From Strix aluco (taxonomy: Eukaryota > Chordata > Aves > Strigiformes > Strigidae), in NCBI RefSeq assembly GCF_031877795.1, contig NC_133932.1, forward strand, positions 18,416,180 to 18,480,179: 64,000 nt of DNA. The letters run 5' to 3'. The notes beneath the pieces are model-generated. The model did not search any database and had not been told where the DNA came from. It saw only the letters and a list, made by a program, of their open reading frames with translations. Both the position numbers and the translations under genes were made by a program. Shown here in pieces: positions 19,378 through 33,500 of this stretch (within the stretch, counting starts at the first letter, position 1; each line of letters begins with the position of its first letter).

Positions 19378-20700
19378 TGAATCATGGAATCAATCATAGA
19401 ATCACTCAGGTTGGAAAAGACCCTTTGGGTCATCAAGTCCAGCCATCAGCCCTACTCTACAAAGTTCTCCCCTACACCATATCCCCCAGCATCTCATCTA
19501 AACGACCCTTAAACGCATCCAGGGATGGTGACTCCACCCCCTCCCTGGGCAGCCTATTCCACTGTCTGACCACTCTTTCTTGAAAATTTTTTTCCTAATG
19601 TCCAGTCTAAACCTCCCCTGTTGGAGTTTAAAGCCATTCCCCCTTGTTCTGTCACTAATCACCTGTGAGAAGAGACCAGCACCAACCTCTCTACAATGTC
19701 CTTTCAGGTAGTTGTAGAGTGATGAGGTCTCCCCTCAGCCTTCTCTTCCTCAAACTGAACAGTCCCAGCTCCTTCAATCGCTCCTCATAGGATTTGTTCT
19801 CCAGGTCCTTCACCAGCCTCGTTGCCCTCCTCTGCACTCACTCCAGCACCTCAATATCCCTCTTGTATTGAGGTGCCCAAAACTGGACACAATACTCCAG
19901 GTGTGGCCTCACCAGTGCAGAGTACAGGGGAATTATCACCTCCCTACTTCTGCTGGTCACACTATTTCTAATACAAGCCAGGATGCCGTTGGCTTTCTTG
20001 GCCACCTGGGCACACTGCTGGCTCATGTTCAGTTGCTTGTCAATTAGAACCCCCAGATCTTTCTCTTCCACACAGCTCTCCAGCCACACCTCCCCAAGCC
20101 TGTAGCCATGCATGGGGTTGTTGTGGCCCAAGTGCAGGACCTGGCACTTGGTCTTTTCGAAGCTCATCCCGTTAACGTTGGCCCACTGATCCAACCTATC
20201 CAAGTCCCTCTGTAGTGCCTCCCTATCTTCATGCAGATCGACACTTCCGCTTATCTTGGTGTCATCTGCGAATTTACTGATAATGCACTCTATGTCCTTA
20301 TCAAGATCATCAATAAAGATGTTGAACAGAAATGGTCCCAACACCGAGCCCTGAGGAACACCACTTGTGACCGGCCGCCAGCTGGATTTAGCTCCATTGA
20401 CCACCACTCTCTGGGATCATCCAGCCAGCCAGAGCTTGACCCAGCAGACCGTTCGCTCATCCAGGCCATGGGCAGCCAGTTTTTCTATGAGAATCCTATG
20501 GGGAACTGTGTCGAATGCTCTTTGAAAATCCAGATAGATAACATTCACAGCTTCTCCCTCGTCCAATAGTTGGGTCATCTTGTCATAGAAGGAGATCAGG
20601 TTTGTCAGGCAAGACGTGCCTTTCATAAACCCATGCTGACTAGGCCTGATCCCCTGGTTGTCCATTATATGACTTTTTAATGGCACTCGAGATCTAATTA
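19378..20700 (-). mobile_element. CR1 LINE, 5'-truncated, with reverse-transcriptase remnant
   Basis: Reading leftwards: SCLTNLISFYDK, YLDFQRAFDTVPHRIL, a frameshift or stop near 20,417, then [20 protein letters not shown] and KFADDTK, the reverse-transcriptase catalytic block of CR1. Further on come [13 protein letters not shown] and [17 protein letters not shown]. It ends with the CR1 3' terminus near 19,378-19,400 (TGATTCTATGATTG-like). The 5' truncation is near 20,700. Non-functional copy. Confidence 0.92.
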
Positions 20701-23700
20701 CTTATAGCAAAAGTCTTGTAAGATATGAAAGTGCTACAAAGCAGGAAGATCTACAAAATGTTGTTCAAGCATTTAAATGCTCAGATGTATACTTTTTTGT
20801 ACATACATTCTTGTTTGCAGTTCTATAGACAGGACTTGAAATTATATAAAGTGATCATCGGTTGCTACAAAATTCTAAATAGAATTAAGGAACTGGTAAA
20901 AGTTATTTCTAAGTATTTGTGTAGATGTGGGAGAACTTTAGCAGTCACACAGTAGACTGCAGTACTGAAATCTGTCTGAATACATGAGGTGTGACAGTGA
21001 TTTCTCACAAACAAAAAATTCATGTTTTTATTATAGAACTGTTTATATTTTTTGTTGTATGTTCATCTGATTTATTCCTGTCTTTGCTAGTCATTCCACT
21101 TACATGGTTTCCAACATTGTGACATTAGTTCATGACTACCTGGAGGCAGTAACTTCTCTTTTCTCTGAAAGCTGAAGAGTTTAATATACATTTTTATTCC
21201 ATCAATACTGACTTGCAATTTACCAGCCCTGTGTTGGTTTAGTGAATCATACACAATTTCTATGCCAAGGTCAAATTCAATTCTGTGACATAGGGGAGAA
21301 TGGTGACATCTGAAAGTGCTTAGATAAAATTGACAGGTATGGGTAGAACTGTATTAAGGCCCAATTTTCCACAGTGGCTAAAGATCATAACTTACCCGAT
21401 AGAGAACAGGATTGGTTGCTTGCCCTCTAGACCCTCTCCCAGAAACAGTATAGATTTCTTGGGTTTTCACTCACACCAGTGTTGTGAACTGATCATATGT
21501 CTCCTTCCTCTGGTAGAACTATGACCCTGTTATTGATGCTACTAGGAAAAATCTCTCACAGGAGTATTTCTTCAGCATTTTCTGCTTGGTGCCCCTGAGG
21601 ATGCATGGCATGAAATTCTCATCATCCCATTTAAAATGTGGAATTACTGGAATCCTGGAATGACTTCATTCTATGTCTAAATATTTTCCCTATTTGCCAC
21701 ATCTCAACTTGTCTTTCAGTAGAAAATCTATATGGCTTTTCTTCAGATACCTTGGGTCATATATCTGGTCAGGGTACATAACTCCTGTTTGAGCAATTCA
21801 CAGAGCTGAAGACCAGACCACATTATGTAATTTATTGCATGTTTTACACCACTAATGAAGCCAAGAACTGGTTTTGGTATAAATTGTGTGGGAAGCTTGC
21901 TAAGATTCTGGCATCAGACAAGAACAGTCCTGCTGTGTATTTCCTCCTGAACAAGCCACAAAGTGCATAAATGGCTAAGTATCAAGAAACACTATAGTTG
22001 GAACTGGGGGAAAAATATGCCTAGGTACTCCTAAAAATTAAACTGTTGCTGCTGCCAACATCATGCTTCATCCTCGTCCCTAGAAGGATTTTTTAAGTCT
22101 TTTTTCCCCCTCAGACGTGCATCAGGTGGTATATACTGCAACACAGGAAGTAAGAACTCACTGCTGAAAAACTAATGTAAAGAAATGTTAAGCTGAAGAC
22201 CAATTAAAGCTTTGCTTCAAGTTAATAATTTCATTTCAGAAACCGTGTCTTAATGAGATGAAGGTGGATGACCACTGGATCCCTCAATCTGCATTTTCTA
22301 CACAATTACACTACATTTTCCAAGGTACCTAAAAGTGACATCTTTGACACTCCAGGAGAGTAATTTTCTTCTTTAAAACACTAAGGTCTGCACTTATGAA
22401 AAGGTAAGTGACCCATCTGAGCGGAGACACAGCTATTACGATAGCATGGCAGGTGCTGAAATATTAAAGCCATTTTCACATTCAGGAACACTTGCAGTAC
22501 CACTTCTTCCAGTTTTGCCCCTGAGTGCTACTTAATGGTACATTTAGAATGATTGAAAGAGGACCCTGCACAGACAACAGAGATTCCACAGAAGCTAAAA
22601 ATGCATTTTGTTTTCCTCGCAGAGATATTTTCATTTACGCCTTTCACTGGAGAGTGTTTGCAATGGTTCATTACCAGGTACTTAATGATAAACTGTGCTG
22701 TCAAAAACAAATTGCAAACAGTAAAAACATTAATGGCATACTCCATATGTTTTCAACAGTACCAACACAATCCAGTAACATGCTGTCACCTGAAATATCA
22801 CTGATGAAAGGAAATCCAACTATAAAATCTAGGGACATTATTATAAAACATTCAGTTTTAATCAGTTTTGATTTTAGATATGTATCTGATCCAGAGATCC
22901 AGTGACTCTTCTGAGTGTCCCTCATTTCTGATTTCAAAGTATCTTATTAAAACCATTGGTATTATGCCAATTAAGACAGAGGAAAAGCATATTATTTCAC
23001 TTCACATATGTAAAGCCACACAGAAATAACTACCAAGTACAGCATGTATCTTATACAGGTCCTACAAAACAGCAACCAAGATCAGCTCAGATTTCAGGTT
23101 TTGGGAATCTATGGTAATACTGTGATAGCATAAGAATACTTAATTTAGGGACTCTAAATTGCTGTTCAGGTTTCTAATCTGCAAATCTACAAACCCTGGA
23201 GAGGTAATGCTAATCTCATTTTAACAGATAGTAAAGATTATGAAAGGTAAATATTGCTGGTCTGTGGTCAACCACTTAATTTAGGAGCAGTACTGATTCT
23301 CAGTAGCGTCACTCAGCCACCAGTTTCAAACCTTTTTGCAGAAGGCAAAGCCAGACCATTATCGGATATCACAAGGTAAAAGTAAATTTGCTGGTTTAAA
23401 AGGCTCTGCCACTGGGTTCAAACAGATTATAAGAATAACAGTAATAAAAACCAGGGAACTAGAGATTTATTTTTAAGTAAAGAAATTATTAATCTCAAGT
23501 GCTAACCAGCATATTCAATAACACTAAAGGCTGACATATTTAGTGGAAGTGACTTTATTTTTATCCTTTGGTGTTCAAACATGTCAGCAATCCTAAATTC
23601 AGCACCTTGGTCTTTACAAATTTGTTGTTTAACTTAATAAACTCTACCAGTTTAAACCGCAAAACTTCAAGCAAAGAAGCACAACTCAAAAATAATCTAA

Positions 23701-24708
23701 GAGTTTCAAAAAATAATTCATCAACTAAAGACAGCTTGCCCGATTTGCTTAAAGGTATAACTGAATCCCAAGAGCCCCCTCACTGACTTTTAAACTGAAA
23801 ACACATCTGCACATATTGCAAACCTCAGGAATGTGTTCTGAAAACTCCAGTCCCATCTCCAGCATCGCTTCTGCGGAACAACCCTTCACAATCAAAGTTA
23901 TCATTTGGGGAGGAACTTGCCTGCAGTTGCATTCACATATGCTCATAGCTCAGTACCAACTGCCAGCAAGGGCATCTGCTAACAGGGGCACAAGTGACAT
24001 CCTGCTCCTTATTGACAGCCACTGATCTACATGCAAATATTTTCCAGCCTAAGAACATATCAATATCAGACAACTATTAGATGTTTCATAAACAGATTCA
24101 TATTTACATACTTAGATTTAAAAAGTAACATGTAAGTAGAATACCATTTTCCTAGCTCTACCATTTTCTGCAGGATTGAGTGATGGTCATAACTACTGCA
24201 GACAGGCAGGCCTCATCAGGCAGGCTCTGAAAGTGATCAGCTTTAAAGTATAATTGTAATTAGCTGTGAAACATTCTAAGAGGAGGGAATTAAAAACTGC
24301 CTACCGAGGAACAGCTGGGCTATCTGTCATATATGGTTCAGCAGTAACTTGGTTCTACAGTTTTCTCTACTTGAAGCAGAAAAAGATTTCACTAGAAGAG
24401 TCTATTTGTGCAAATAGTTATTGCTTATTAGAAAGGATCAGTACTGCTATTAAAAAAAGCAAACAAAAAAAATCAGATGTTTATGACACATATACAATAT
24501 ATCCCTTACAGAGATGTGAAATACTGTGAAGAATATTTCACATCCTTCATTTTAGGTCTCCCCAGGTAGCTATCTTAGGTTAGCAGCCTATGTTCTTGAT
24601 ACAGGCAATACAGAGAAAAATAGAGAGCAGGTGGCAGTTCAGAGGATTTAGGTCAGATAACCCGTATTCATGGGAGACTCACTATAGTGGACATTTGTGG
24701 ATACTTAC

Positions 24709-24774
24709 TGTTCCTGGACCGAGCAAGGCCACAAGTACTTTATCCCGCTCTGAGCACTGCACTTCAGGAAGCAT
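24709..24774 (-). CDS. Candidate short exon with a start codon
   Basis: From an ATG in context GAGCCATGC the minus strand reads MLPEVQCSERDKVLVALLGP and two more residues before a canonical GTAAGT donor. It could be a first coding exon, an internal exon or chance. No family recognised. Confidence 0.15.
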
Positions 24775-27237
24775 GGCTCAAGTCAGAATAGAACAATGCA
24801 AAATTCGGGAAATGTAGTAAGAATCAGTTTTTCTCTTCAAGACAACTGATACAAACAGCTTTCCTGTATTCAATGATAATTGTAAAGAAAAAGTCAATTT
24901 CTCTCTTTTTCTTCTCACAGTTTTGGGGGTGAGGGGAGAGAAACTGCTGCTGTAATCTAACACCCACCCCAAATTCATAAACTGGGGAAGAATCTAACTG
25001 TACAAATACTTCTCACATTGACACAGGAGAGCTCTGGAGGATACTAGTCACGTCCCACTGAATCTCCTTCATGAGTTTCCATGAAGTCAAATAGATTCAT
25101 GAGATATTTACCAGTAATGGCTTAACTAAATTTAGGCTTGCCCCAAAGTAATGGGACTAATGCAATACAAGTTATTTAACCTGTGGTACCTGACCACTGC
25201 TGATCTTCAAAGAACTAGGAATACAAGGAAAACCATACACCACAGGCATAATCTCCCACTAATAGGGAGATCTGGTAAAATATGCCTTACAAATGGGAGA
25301 GAGACCTCAAAGACAAGAGCAGCTGAACTCCAGAAATCAGCTGAGACTGGCTCAGCAGTGTGCAACTTCCAATGATGTTATGTTCATGTCCCCCAACGGC
25401 TGTCCCACACAAGCTTCTGCTGCAGAATATAAACTGTTCCCTAAGTAATCTAAGTAGCAAATACTGTGCTGCCAAAGGACTGAAGTTCTATTGCCTTCAG
25501 AGATGAATGATGGCACTCCATTTCCAGCCAACACTGCAAAGTTCTCATAAAAGCTATATATCACCTATTGTAATTACAAAAGAGGTAACTAATACCATAG
25601 CTTATTCTTTCTGTGTTTCCTTTCTAGTATTTCTTTACTGACTACTTTGCCTTTTATGCTAGTTGGAACAGAAATAAATGGATGTTTTCTTATTTTGCAG
25701 AAGGATGAATACAGACCATTCAGACAATCTTAAATGATTCAAATTCATCTTCACTTCTAGGATATTAAGAGCATATATAATTCCAGGTCAGTAAGGTCTT
25801 GAGCCACCAAAATAGGGCCTTACATAATTTCCCCCCCTAACTTATGTAACTTTCACAGGTTCTTTTTAAATTTCTTTTTCCTATCTCCAAGTCCTGTTCA
25901 ACCAGAACCTTAACATCTGAGACAAATACACTTGTATATTATTATGTATAAATATGAGTTGTACAAAAAAAAAACCCAAACAAAACAAAACACAACACAA
26001 CATGAAACATTGTTAGAAAAAATACACACAAAAAAAGAATTTGAAACAACCATTAAAAATAGGCAGGATTATTGACTGGTGAGGTTTCCAGCTGTTTGGT
26101 TATTTTAGGATAACTATACCAATCAGTATTCATTACCAAACTGTTAGGAAAATAAATTCTAAAAACAATAATCCATGCTGGAAATGCAGCTATGATCATT
26201 CTTGTGTATTTGAAAGCATCTTAGCCTTGATATCATGGGGGGGAAAAAAAAAAAAAAGCAACAACATTTAAACACAATACAGTTAAAATTCAGCATGTGC
26301 CCAGCTAAAAGGTCTTCCTGAATATGGACACTTTACTGATCATGGCTTTTATCTTAAAGGCAGAGAGAGAATAAACACTTCTTTTATTAGTGAATGTACA
26401 TATTGAATATAAAAGACATATTTGACTATGAGTGTAAATTTACTTACCACTATTACTAGGCAGCTAAAATCTAAAAAGTGAAACAAATACACTATGGAAA
26501 CATTCTCAACTAAGATTAAAATTTCTTAGTGTCATTGACTTTAGAGAAACTAATAATCTGCCATACTAAATGTGTTTAGAATTAAGCAGTATGATAGATC
26601 AAGTCAGGCATCTCTGTTCTTTGAACAAATGAGTTAACAGCCATTAAAGGAAGTGCATTTTACTATACTTAGATAAAGTAAAGTTTGGTGGGTATTCTTG
26701 ATCCCCAAAGCACTTATCTGTTAGGGGTTATGCCCTACAGATTAGGGCAAATGAAATTAAAACCAGGTATAACATACAAATTTGCCTCAAGAGTCTTGTC
26801 ACACTGTATAAACCTGACACCAAAGGGAAAGGCAAAACCACAGGCAACCATTTTCAGCTTCAATGTGATTTCTTAGTTTCAAATCAAGACAAGACAGTAT
26901 CCTTGTATATACTTACCAATCACTCCCAGAGATCTACAAGTGTATTTGAAAGTCTGGACTCTTTCTCTGAGATTATCTCAGGTAACTTACCCTAAATTTG
27001 ATGCTATTACAGGATATCTCATAGCCCTTAAGAGAACAAAGATTACAGCATTTTTTTACAGGGAGATTATCTCGAGATGGTTCATGTAAGTTGATGGAAA
27101 AGCTATTTAGCCATCAGAGGGGCAGATGCCCTTCGATAGCTTTGACAAGCTGAACGCATCATCTCAGCAATACTCTGTAGGCCTAAAAGATGAATTGGGT
27201 TTATAAACACTTTGCTAGATGAAATCATCTTTGTTAC

Positions 27238-27317
27238 CTGCGTGAAGCAGACCCTTAAAGTCTGCAAGCAGTCTTCAGGAAAGAATAAAGTAAGCAGTTC
27301 TGAGTTCTCTTTTTCTT
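27238..27317 (-). CDS. Candidate coding exon of an unidentified gene
   Basis: An 80-bp open stretch with a good acceptor (GTGTTTCTTTATTTTTTAG) and donor (CAG then GTAACA). In phase it reads EKENSELLTLFFPEDCLQTL followed by RVCFTQ. I do not recognise the protein. In AT-rich DNA such a combination can arise by chance, and no partner exon was convincingly found nearby. Confidence 0.28.
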
Positions 27318-30300
27318 CTAAAAAATAAAGAAACACAGGTATTGGAGAAATGGACTAAAAACCAGTGTTTCAGGAAAGTGAGACTTGCGACAGAGCTCTT
27401 TGTATTGCTGAATGGATTACTTTATAAACAAAAGGGGTACTTCAAATTGCTACAAAATTATTAATTACAACTTACTGAAAGATGAAACTGAGAAGTTCAC
27501 CTAAGTTTTACCTACTCTGTTTTATACTCGGGGTTGATTTTATTTTTTTAAATCTGACCATTACAGACTTCCTACTGAAGTCCATACATGGAATTAGGCT
27601 CTATATTATTTCTTTTTTTAAAAAAAACACAACAAATTCTTCATTTAACATACACATACTCTTGAAATTGGGACCCCTCTTATCCAGAAGCTGACTGAAC
27701 TTAAATTATGTAAACTACAGTGAGACCTTATGGTGCATTGGCTAATGTACTGTAACTCTGCATACAAGAATCTGGTGTAATAAATATATACAACACAGGA
27801 CCTAGTAAAGGCCCCAGAGAAAACAAAACTTATGATTCAACCAAAGCAGCTTTTTCCAGTAGAGTTTACATTCTCAAGACACAGGCAGACAATGAGCAGA
27901 TACAGAAGACAAACACGCATGTATAGAAGTGGCCTGCAACAGAGGCAAAAATGCCCTATTTCCTGTTTGTGAAACTTCTACAAGCACACAAATTTACAAA
28001 TACGTTGTTGCTTTCTGACCTGTGATAAGCTAACACTTTTGGTTTGCAGATCATCTCAAAAGGAACTGGAGAGAGGAGAGATGGCCAGGCTGGTGAACAA
28101 AAAGGTTAATTTTAACAACAGCTTAGGAGAACTTCCTTACACTATGCAGAGATAAGGGAATTCTGTCATGCAGTTTATACAAATATTTGGGATGTGTGAA
28201 GAGAAAAAAAAAAAAAAAAGAAGAAGAAAAAAGGAACTCATATAGAAACTTTTGCTTATACAGAATATTTAACAATATTGTAACAGCCTGACAGTTTGTC
28301 TTCAGTCTGCTTAAAAAAAGAATTTACCCTAAAATTACAACTTAAGTGGTGGAAGAAGGCACAGTCCCCCATGAGAGTGAAGCTGAGGGGTAAGAGAAAG
28401 AGACCTGCATTTTGGCTATGTTGAGTCATAGCCATGCTGCCTAACATGTCTGAAAGGCAGGCAGAAATATTAGATGTTGGAAAGCTACAGAGCAGTCTTT
28501 TCCACCAAGCAGATTACCCTCTGAAGAATGACTGTGCCACCACATTTTTGACAACAGCAGCTGGAGAAGAGGTCAAAATACAGAGTGGATAAGGCATACC
28601 AGACAGTGCTAAAGGGAAAGATAAAGCCCCATTAACTTCCCTGGGGTAAATCCCTGACTGTACACCAAACACATCGTGTGCAGCAATTTCATTGGCTCTA
28701 GCATGAAAGCAGAAAAGGTCTGTTCAAAACGATGAACTTCCCAGGGGGGCATATTCAAGCAGCAAGCCTTTTATAAAAGTCTTAATTCGCATTCAACAGG
28801 CAATTACAGGCATTGGAAACTGTGGGTATGAGAAACTCAGGTCAGTACGAGGTAATGCTGCCAGCCCTAGCTGAGCACCACCTGCACCCTCAGCCAGGAA
28901 TGGGCCTGTGGCTGAGCTGAGAGGCTAGCAGCCTTCCTCAAAGCCTCCGAAACATCTGAAATGCAGGCAGATGCTTCCTGATCTGCTCAAGACAAAATCC
29001 AGTCAGGAAATAATCTCTCCTCTACCCACTGTATGTCTGCTTTTAACCTGGCAAGTAATGAAGGTCGCTGCTTAACCTATGAATAACTGTCACCGTTGTT
29101 CAAAATTGCAAAGCAAAGACAAAAACAACCTAGCTTTACTTTTTCCCCACTGGGCTAGTAGCTGAGATGTAATGTTAAGGGAGGAAAAAAAAAAGTATGT
29201 CTGAAGGAGCAGAATAAAACTTCCAGTAAATATTTTCTCAATTAAGAGCCATAGCTCAGAACTGAAATGCATTTTCCCTAGCTAGCCCCTGCTCCCCAGC
29301 TTCTTTAGGCCCACATGTCTGAAATTAGTAGTAGCTCTACTCACTGGATTCAGCTTCAATTTCTGTAAAAACAACGAAAATACTAGTCCTAATTTATGTT
29401 CTGCAAAAACATAAAAGTTCTTCTGAAGGTTACAACTGGAACATGACCAGTATTACCTGTTTTTCCTCCTCTTTTCCCCCCGCCCCCCTCCATGTATGGT
29501 GTATCAATACCAAACTTTATTTTTAATTCATTTGATGCCTTGGTGGTCATGAAAGTGTGATGTTATACCACTATGCATTCCAAAAAGAACCTATTTATTA
29601 AAGATTAGGGATAATGAGAGAATATATTTTCAATTCTCTAGCAGTGTCAAAAGCCCTGCTATGAAAACACTTTCTCGTCTCACCTAAATTAGTTGAAATT
29701 TTATTATTCATTTTTTTTAAAGGAGTGGTGAACATTATTTATTATTAAGCCCTTGAAACAGTTACTTTTTAAATATTATTCAAAAATTATTTCTTAAAAA
29801 ATAAATCATTTTGACTCAGAAAACCATTCTATATCAAAACTTTCGGGTGTTCTATACATTTCTGTAAGAAACAGTTTTGCAAAATACACAGAATATTTTC
29901 ATTGTTGAATTTTTTAAGAGCAAAATCATTCAGCCAAAACTTGATTTAAGTTAAAGTATCTGAAAGATAATACAAGTCAAAGCTAAAGATTACACCTATA
30001 TAAATAGACACTTGGAAAGCAAAGACATCTGTTGGCTTTGAATTAAAACCTGTACCTCAGCTCTTTGCACTTCCAACACTGTTTTTATACAACAGAGACT
30101 TGAGCTGCAGAGGTACTATCATCAGTAGATTCATCTATCACCATGGAGAAATACAGAAATGTCTTGACAATAATCCTAAACTGTAATACAATGTCATCAC
30201 ATGGCTCCACTATTCTCTGTTAGGGAGCCATTCTGCACAAACGCCAATTTACACATTTTCCAGTTGCTTCCAGATAAAATTTTGTTCTGCTTTAGTTATG

Positions 30301-30437
30301 TTTTACTTCATAATTCTGTCTATCAATAAAGGCTTATTGCACTTCTACTAGTGCTGAAATATCCATGGATAGCCACAGCATACTCAGTTTGATTAATAAA
30401 CAGGATTTGATGGCCTGAAGATCCTTTTCATTTTAAG

Positions 30438-30561
30438 GACTTCGCGGAGCCCACCTCAGAGACATTTGAGAATCTGGTCAACAGGCTGAACTCATTCATG
30501 TACTATAAAGAACTCATGCTCAAAATCTTTCCCTGCCACCCTCAGATGTCAAGGAAAAGAG
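30438..30561 (+). CDS. Candidate plus-strand exon
   Basis: An acceptor-like CCTTTTCATTTTAAG precedes an open stretch reading DFAEPTSETFENLVNRLNSF and on to FPCHPQMSRKR, before a GTAAAA donor. It contains CpG-bearing TTCGCGGAGCC in otherwise AT-rich DNA. Not recognised; it may be chance or part of a non-coding transcript. Confidence 0.18.
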
Positions 30562-33500
30562 GTAAAATACAGGATTCAAAGGAAAGTACACACATATTAG
30601 CACAGAATGACTGGAAGGGTTTGTTCATCCTTGATCACTATGAGCTAGGAATACAGTATGCCATAAATTTTAACAATATAGTAAACACCGATTGATTTCA
30701 TTAGGTCCTGCTCCTTTCATTTGGAGTTAAGTGCAACAGCATCAGGGTCTAAACTGGCAAAGTGGTATCTGCTCCAAAGAATCTCTCAGCTGCAAACATG
30801 ACTCCATTCAAAGCATGGCAGGAGCCCCATAACTTATTCTAGACCAAAGGTATTCTTGACATAATGCCAGATGATACATAGCCTTTTCATAGCTATACAA
30901 GGGGGGAAAAAACCAAAACCAAAACAAACAAACCAAAAAAGAATTTAAAAAGGAAGATTTTAGAAAAGATTCCATAGTTTGGATAGCTACTGAGCAGCAG
31001 TCCTTAGAAACCCTGCAGTACCTGGAATGGTGAGATGGCTTACCCCAGTCCTCCCTTTCCCTTGGGACCCACAGCAACAGGCTGCTGTGAGAAGCCCTCT
31101 GTCCCTCCCATCCTCCTCTCCTGGGAAACAGGACAAGCTTGTTCCCATCAGCACATGATAGCAAACATATTCCTACAAGGCACCTTTAGCAGAGAAGCCT
31201 CTGAAACATAATTGCCTCTGGTTTCTCCTATGGACTATGCAGTTCCAAACCACATCTGACCAACCATGGTGACACTGTCTTTGGGCATGCCACAGCATAT
31301 GCATACCTGAGTGGCCACATGCAGCTTTCCAGAATCAGTGGGAAGAATAGTAGGAAGAAGGTGCAACTGGCTATCATAATGAAGATGCATAAAGAACCAG
31401 ATAAAGGAAAAATCACTCTCCCAGAAGCTACTATCAGGACTATACAGAATAAAGTACATTTCTTCCTTACAGTTTTGCCAGTTCAAAACTTATTTGCATT
31501 CTCATTCAGAAGAAAGAAAAAAATATTTAAAATATCTAAGAAAAACCTAAGTCCCAGTTTGTACATAATCTGCTTTAACCCAGACATGAAACCTGGAAGC
31601 CATAGGATCCAGTATCATGGATCCAGGTAGACAAACTGTCAGGAGAACACACAAGTAACATTCAAAATCCTGCCTGTAAAACAATATCTGACCAGAGTCC
31701 TGAGTGGTTTCTGGAAGAACATTTTTACTTTGATAGACTGCAGGTTCCAGTCAATCTTTTCTTCTTTTAATCTGTGCATTTCACACCACTTTTTCACCAA
31801 TCACCTCTGTGCTGGCATACAGAAAACATATGCACAAACACTGGTACACAGTCATGAGAGCAAGTCGTGTATATAATCCTTGAGACCACGTGTCTGTTCT
31901 TGCAGAAAGCAGGAGGACCTTGCTCTACAAGGTGTTCTGACAGAGTCAACAGGGGTATTTATGCTGTGACATGCTCATTTCTGTCAGTAAGGGTGACAGT
32001 TAGGGATCCTCTAGAGGGGAAGTTTTTTTCTGAAGATGTTTCCGTGCTCTTTTTCCACTTACTGAATAACTAGCATATTCTTCTAGAACACAGCTTTAAT
32101 GCTACACAGCAAAGAAAGGGTGGGAAAAAAACATGAGCCCTCTACTAACATAAAAAGATGAGTGACAAATAAGATTTTCAATTCTCACAGAGAAAAAAAA
32201 CACAAAAAAATTAAGAAATTTGTTTTGTTTGTTTCATGGCTGGCAGCTTCCATTTATTACAGAGACTGCTGTGAAGAAATGCTACCCACTGTCTTTAACA
32301 GTAAAAGGTATTAAAATTTCTACCATTACACATTTATAATTACTTGTGGGAATACTGAATAATAATTTAATGATCATTCTAGTAAAAATTTATTCATGTT
32401 TAGTAACTCCCCAACTCTCTAGGCAACGATCTTCAGATGCCAACTCAATCACTTATTCCTCCATACAGTTCCCATTATATTTATCAATGGAATGGCCTCT
32501 TTATTGTCTCCTTGTAAGACAGTGTTTTCAGTCACTTGTATTGTTGTCACACTAATTACTTGGGCTAATGTCTTCCTAGGTGAAAATAAGATTGGATTTT
32601 TCCTTCCTGAAAAAGATGAGCAACTGGTTTTTCATTCTTGGGAATGAATATTAAAGGAGGAGACAGTAGTTTTCAAGACTAAAATAAATAAATGAATAAA
32701 CCCAGGTCACGTTTTGTTTCAGATGCTCTAAGAGTCCTCATTGTTCCAGAGCAAAAATCCATCACAGAAGCAGTACTCATCATATCACAAGTCTTTCCTC
32801 TTGCTGCTCCTCTGACAACCTGCCCAATATCCACGGAGATACTAGCATCCCAAACAAGAGTGGTTTTCATGTGCACAGTTCAGAAACTTCAGATTACACC
32901 TGTCCAGCATGCAAAAGAAAGAGTTCCCTGAAAGCATTAAATCTCATCCAAGTCTGAATTCACAACCAAAAATGAACAAAGGCAAAAAGTGGGACAGGAC
33001 TGTTTCAATGAAGAAAACTAAATAACTTCTTAACTGGCTTTCTGTGTAATGTAACAGGCAGCAGTGACAAGCCAACAGCATATTAAGAGCTGCCAGAAAA
33101 ATATGGTACTTTGCTTGCCATATTTATAAGCCTTTTCTAATTACAAAGGTACAGGTCAAATTTAAAGCACACTGAGCATACTGTTCTTTCAAGGAAGAGT
33201 GTGACTTTTTTCTTACTATTGGCAGAGGACCAATTAATACAAATTAAATTTTAAGTATTTCTTATTTATCTCAGACAGTAAATGGCACATCATGTTTCCA
33301 TTCTCGTCAAGGCCTAAGGCTAGATCCTCAAAGGAACAAAATATTTATTCATTAAAAACCAAGTAGCACAATAAGAAAAATTCCTCTGACCTTTTCCTGT
33401 ATTCAGGAAAAAATAATCTAGCACTGTAATGTTAATTCACTTAGCTGTATGTACTGCAATTATTTAAAATATTGTGTTATTTTATACTAAGAACATAAGG

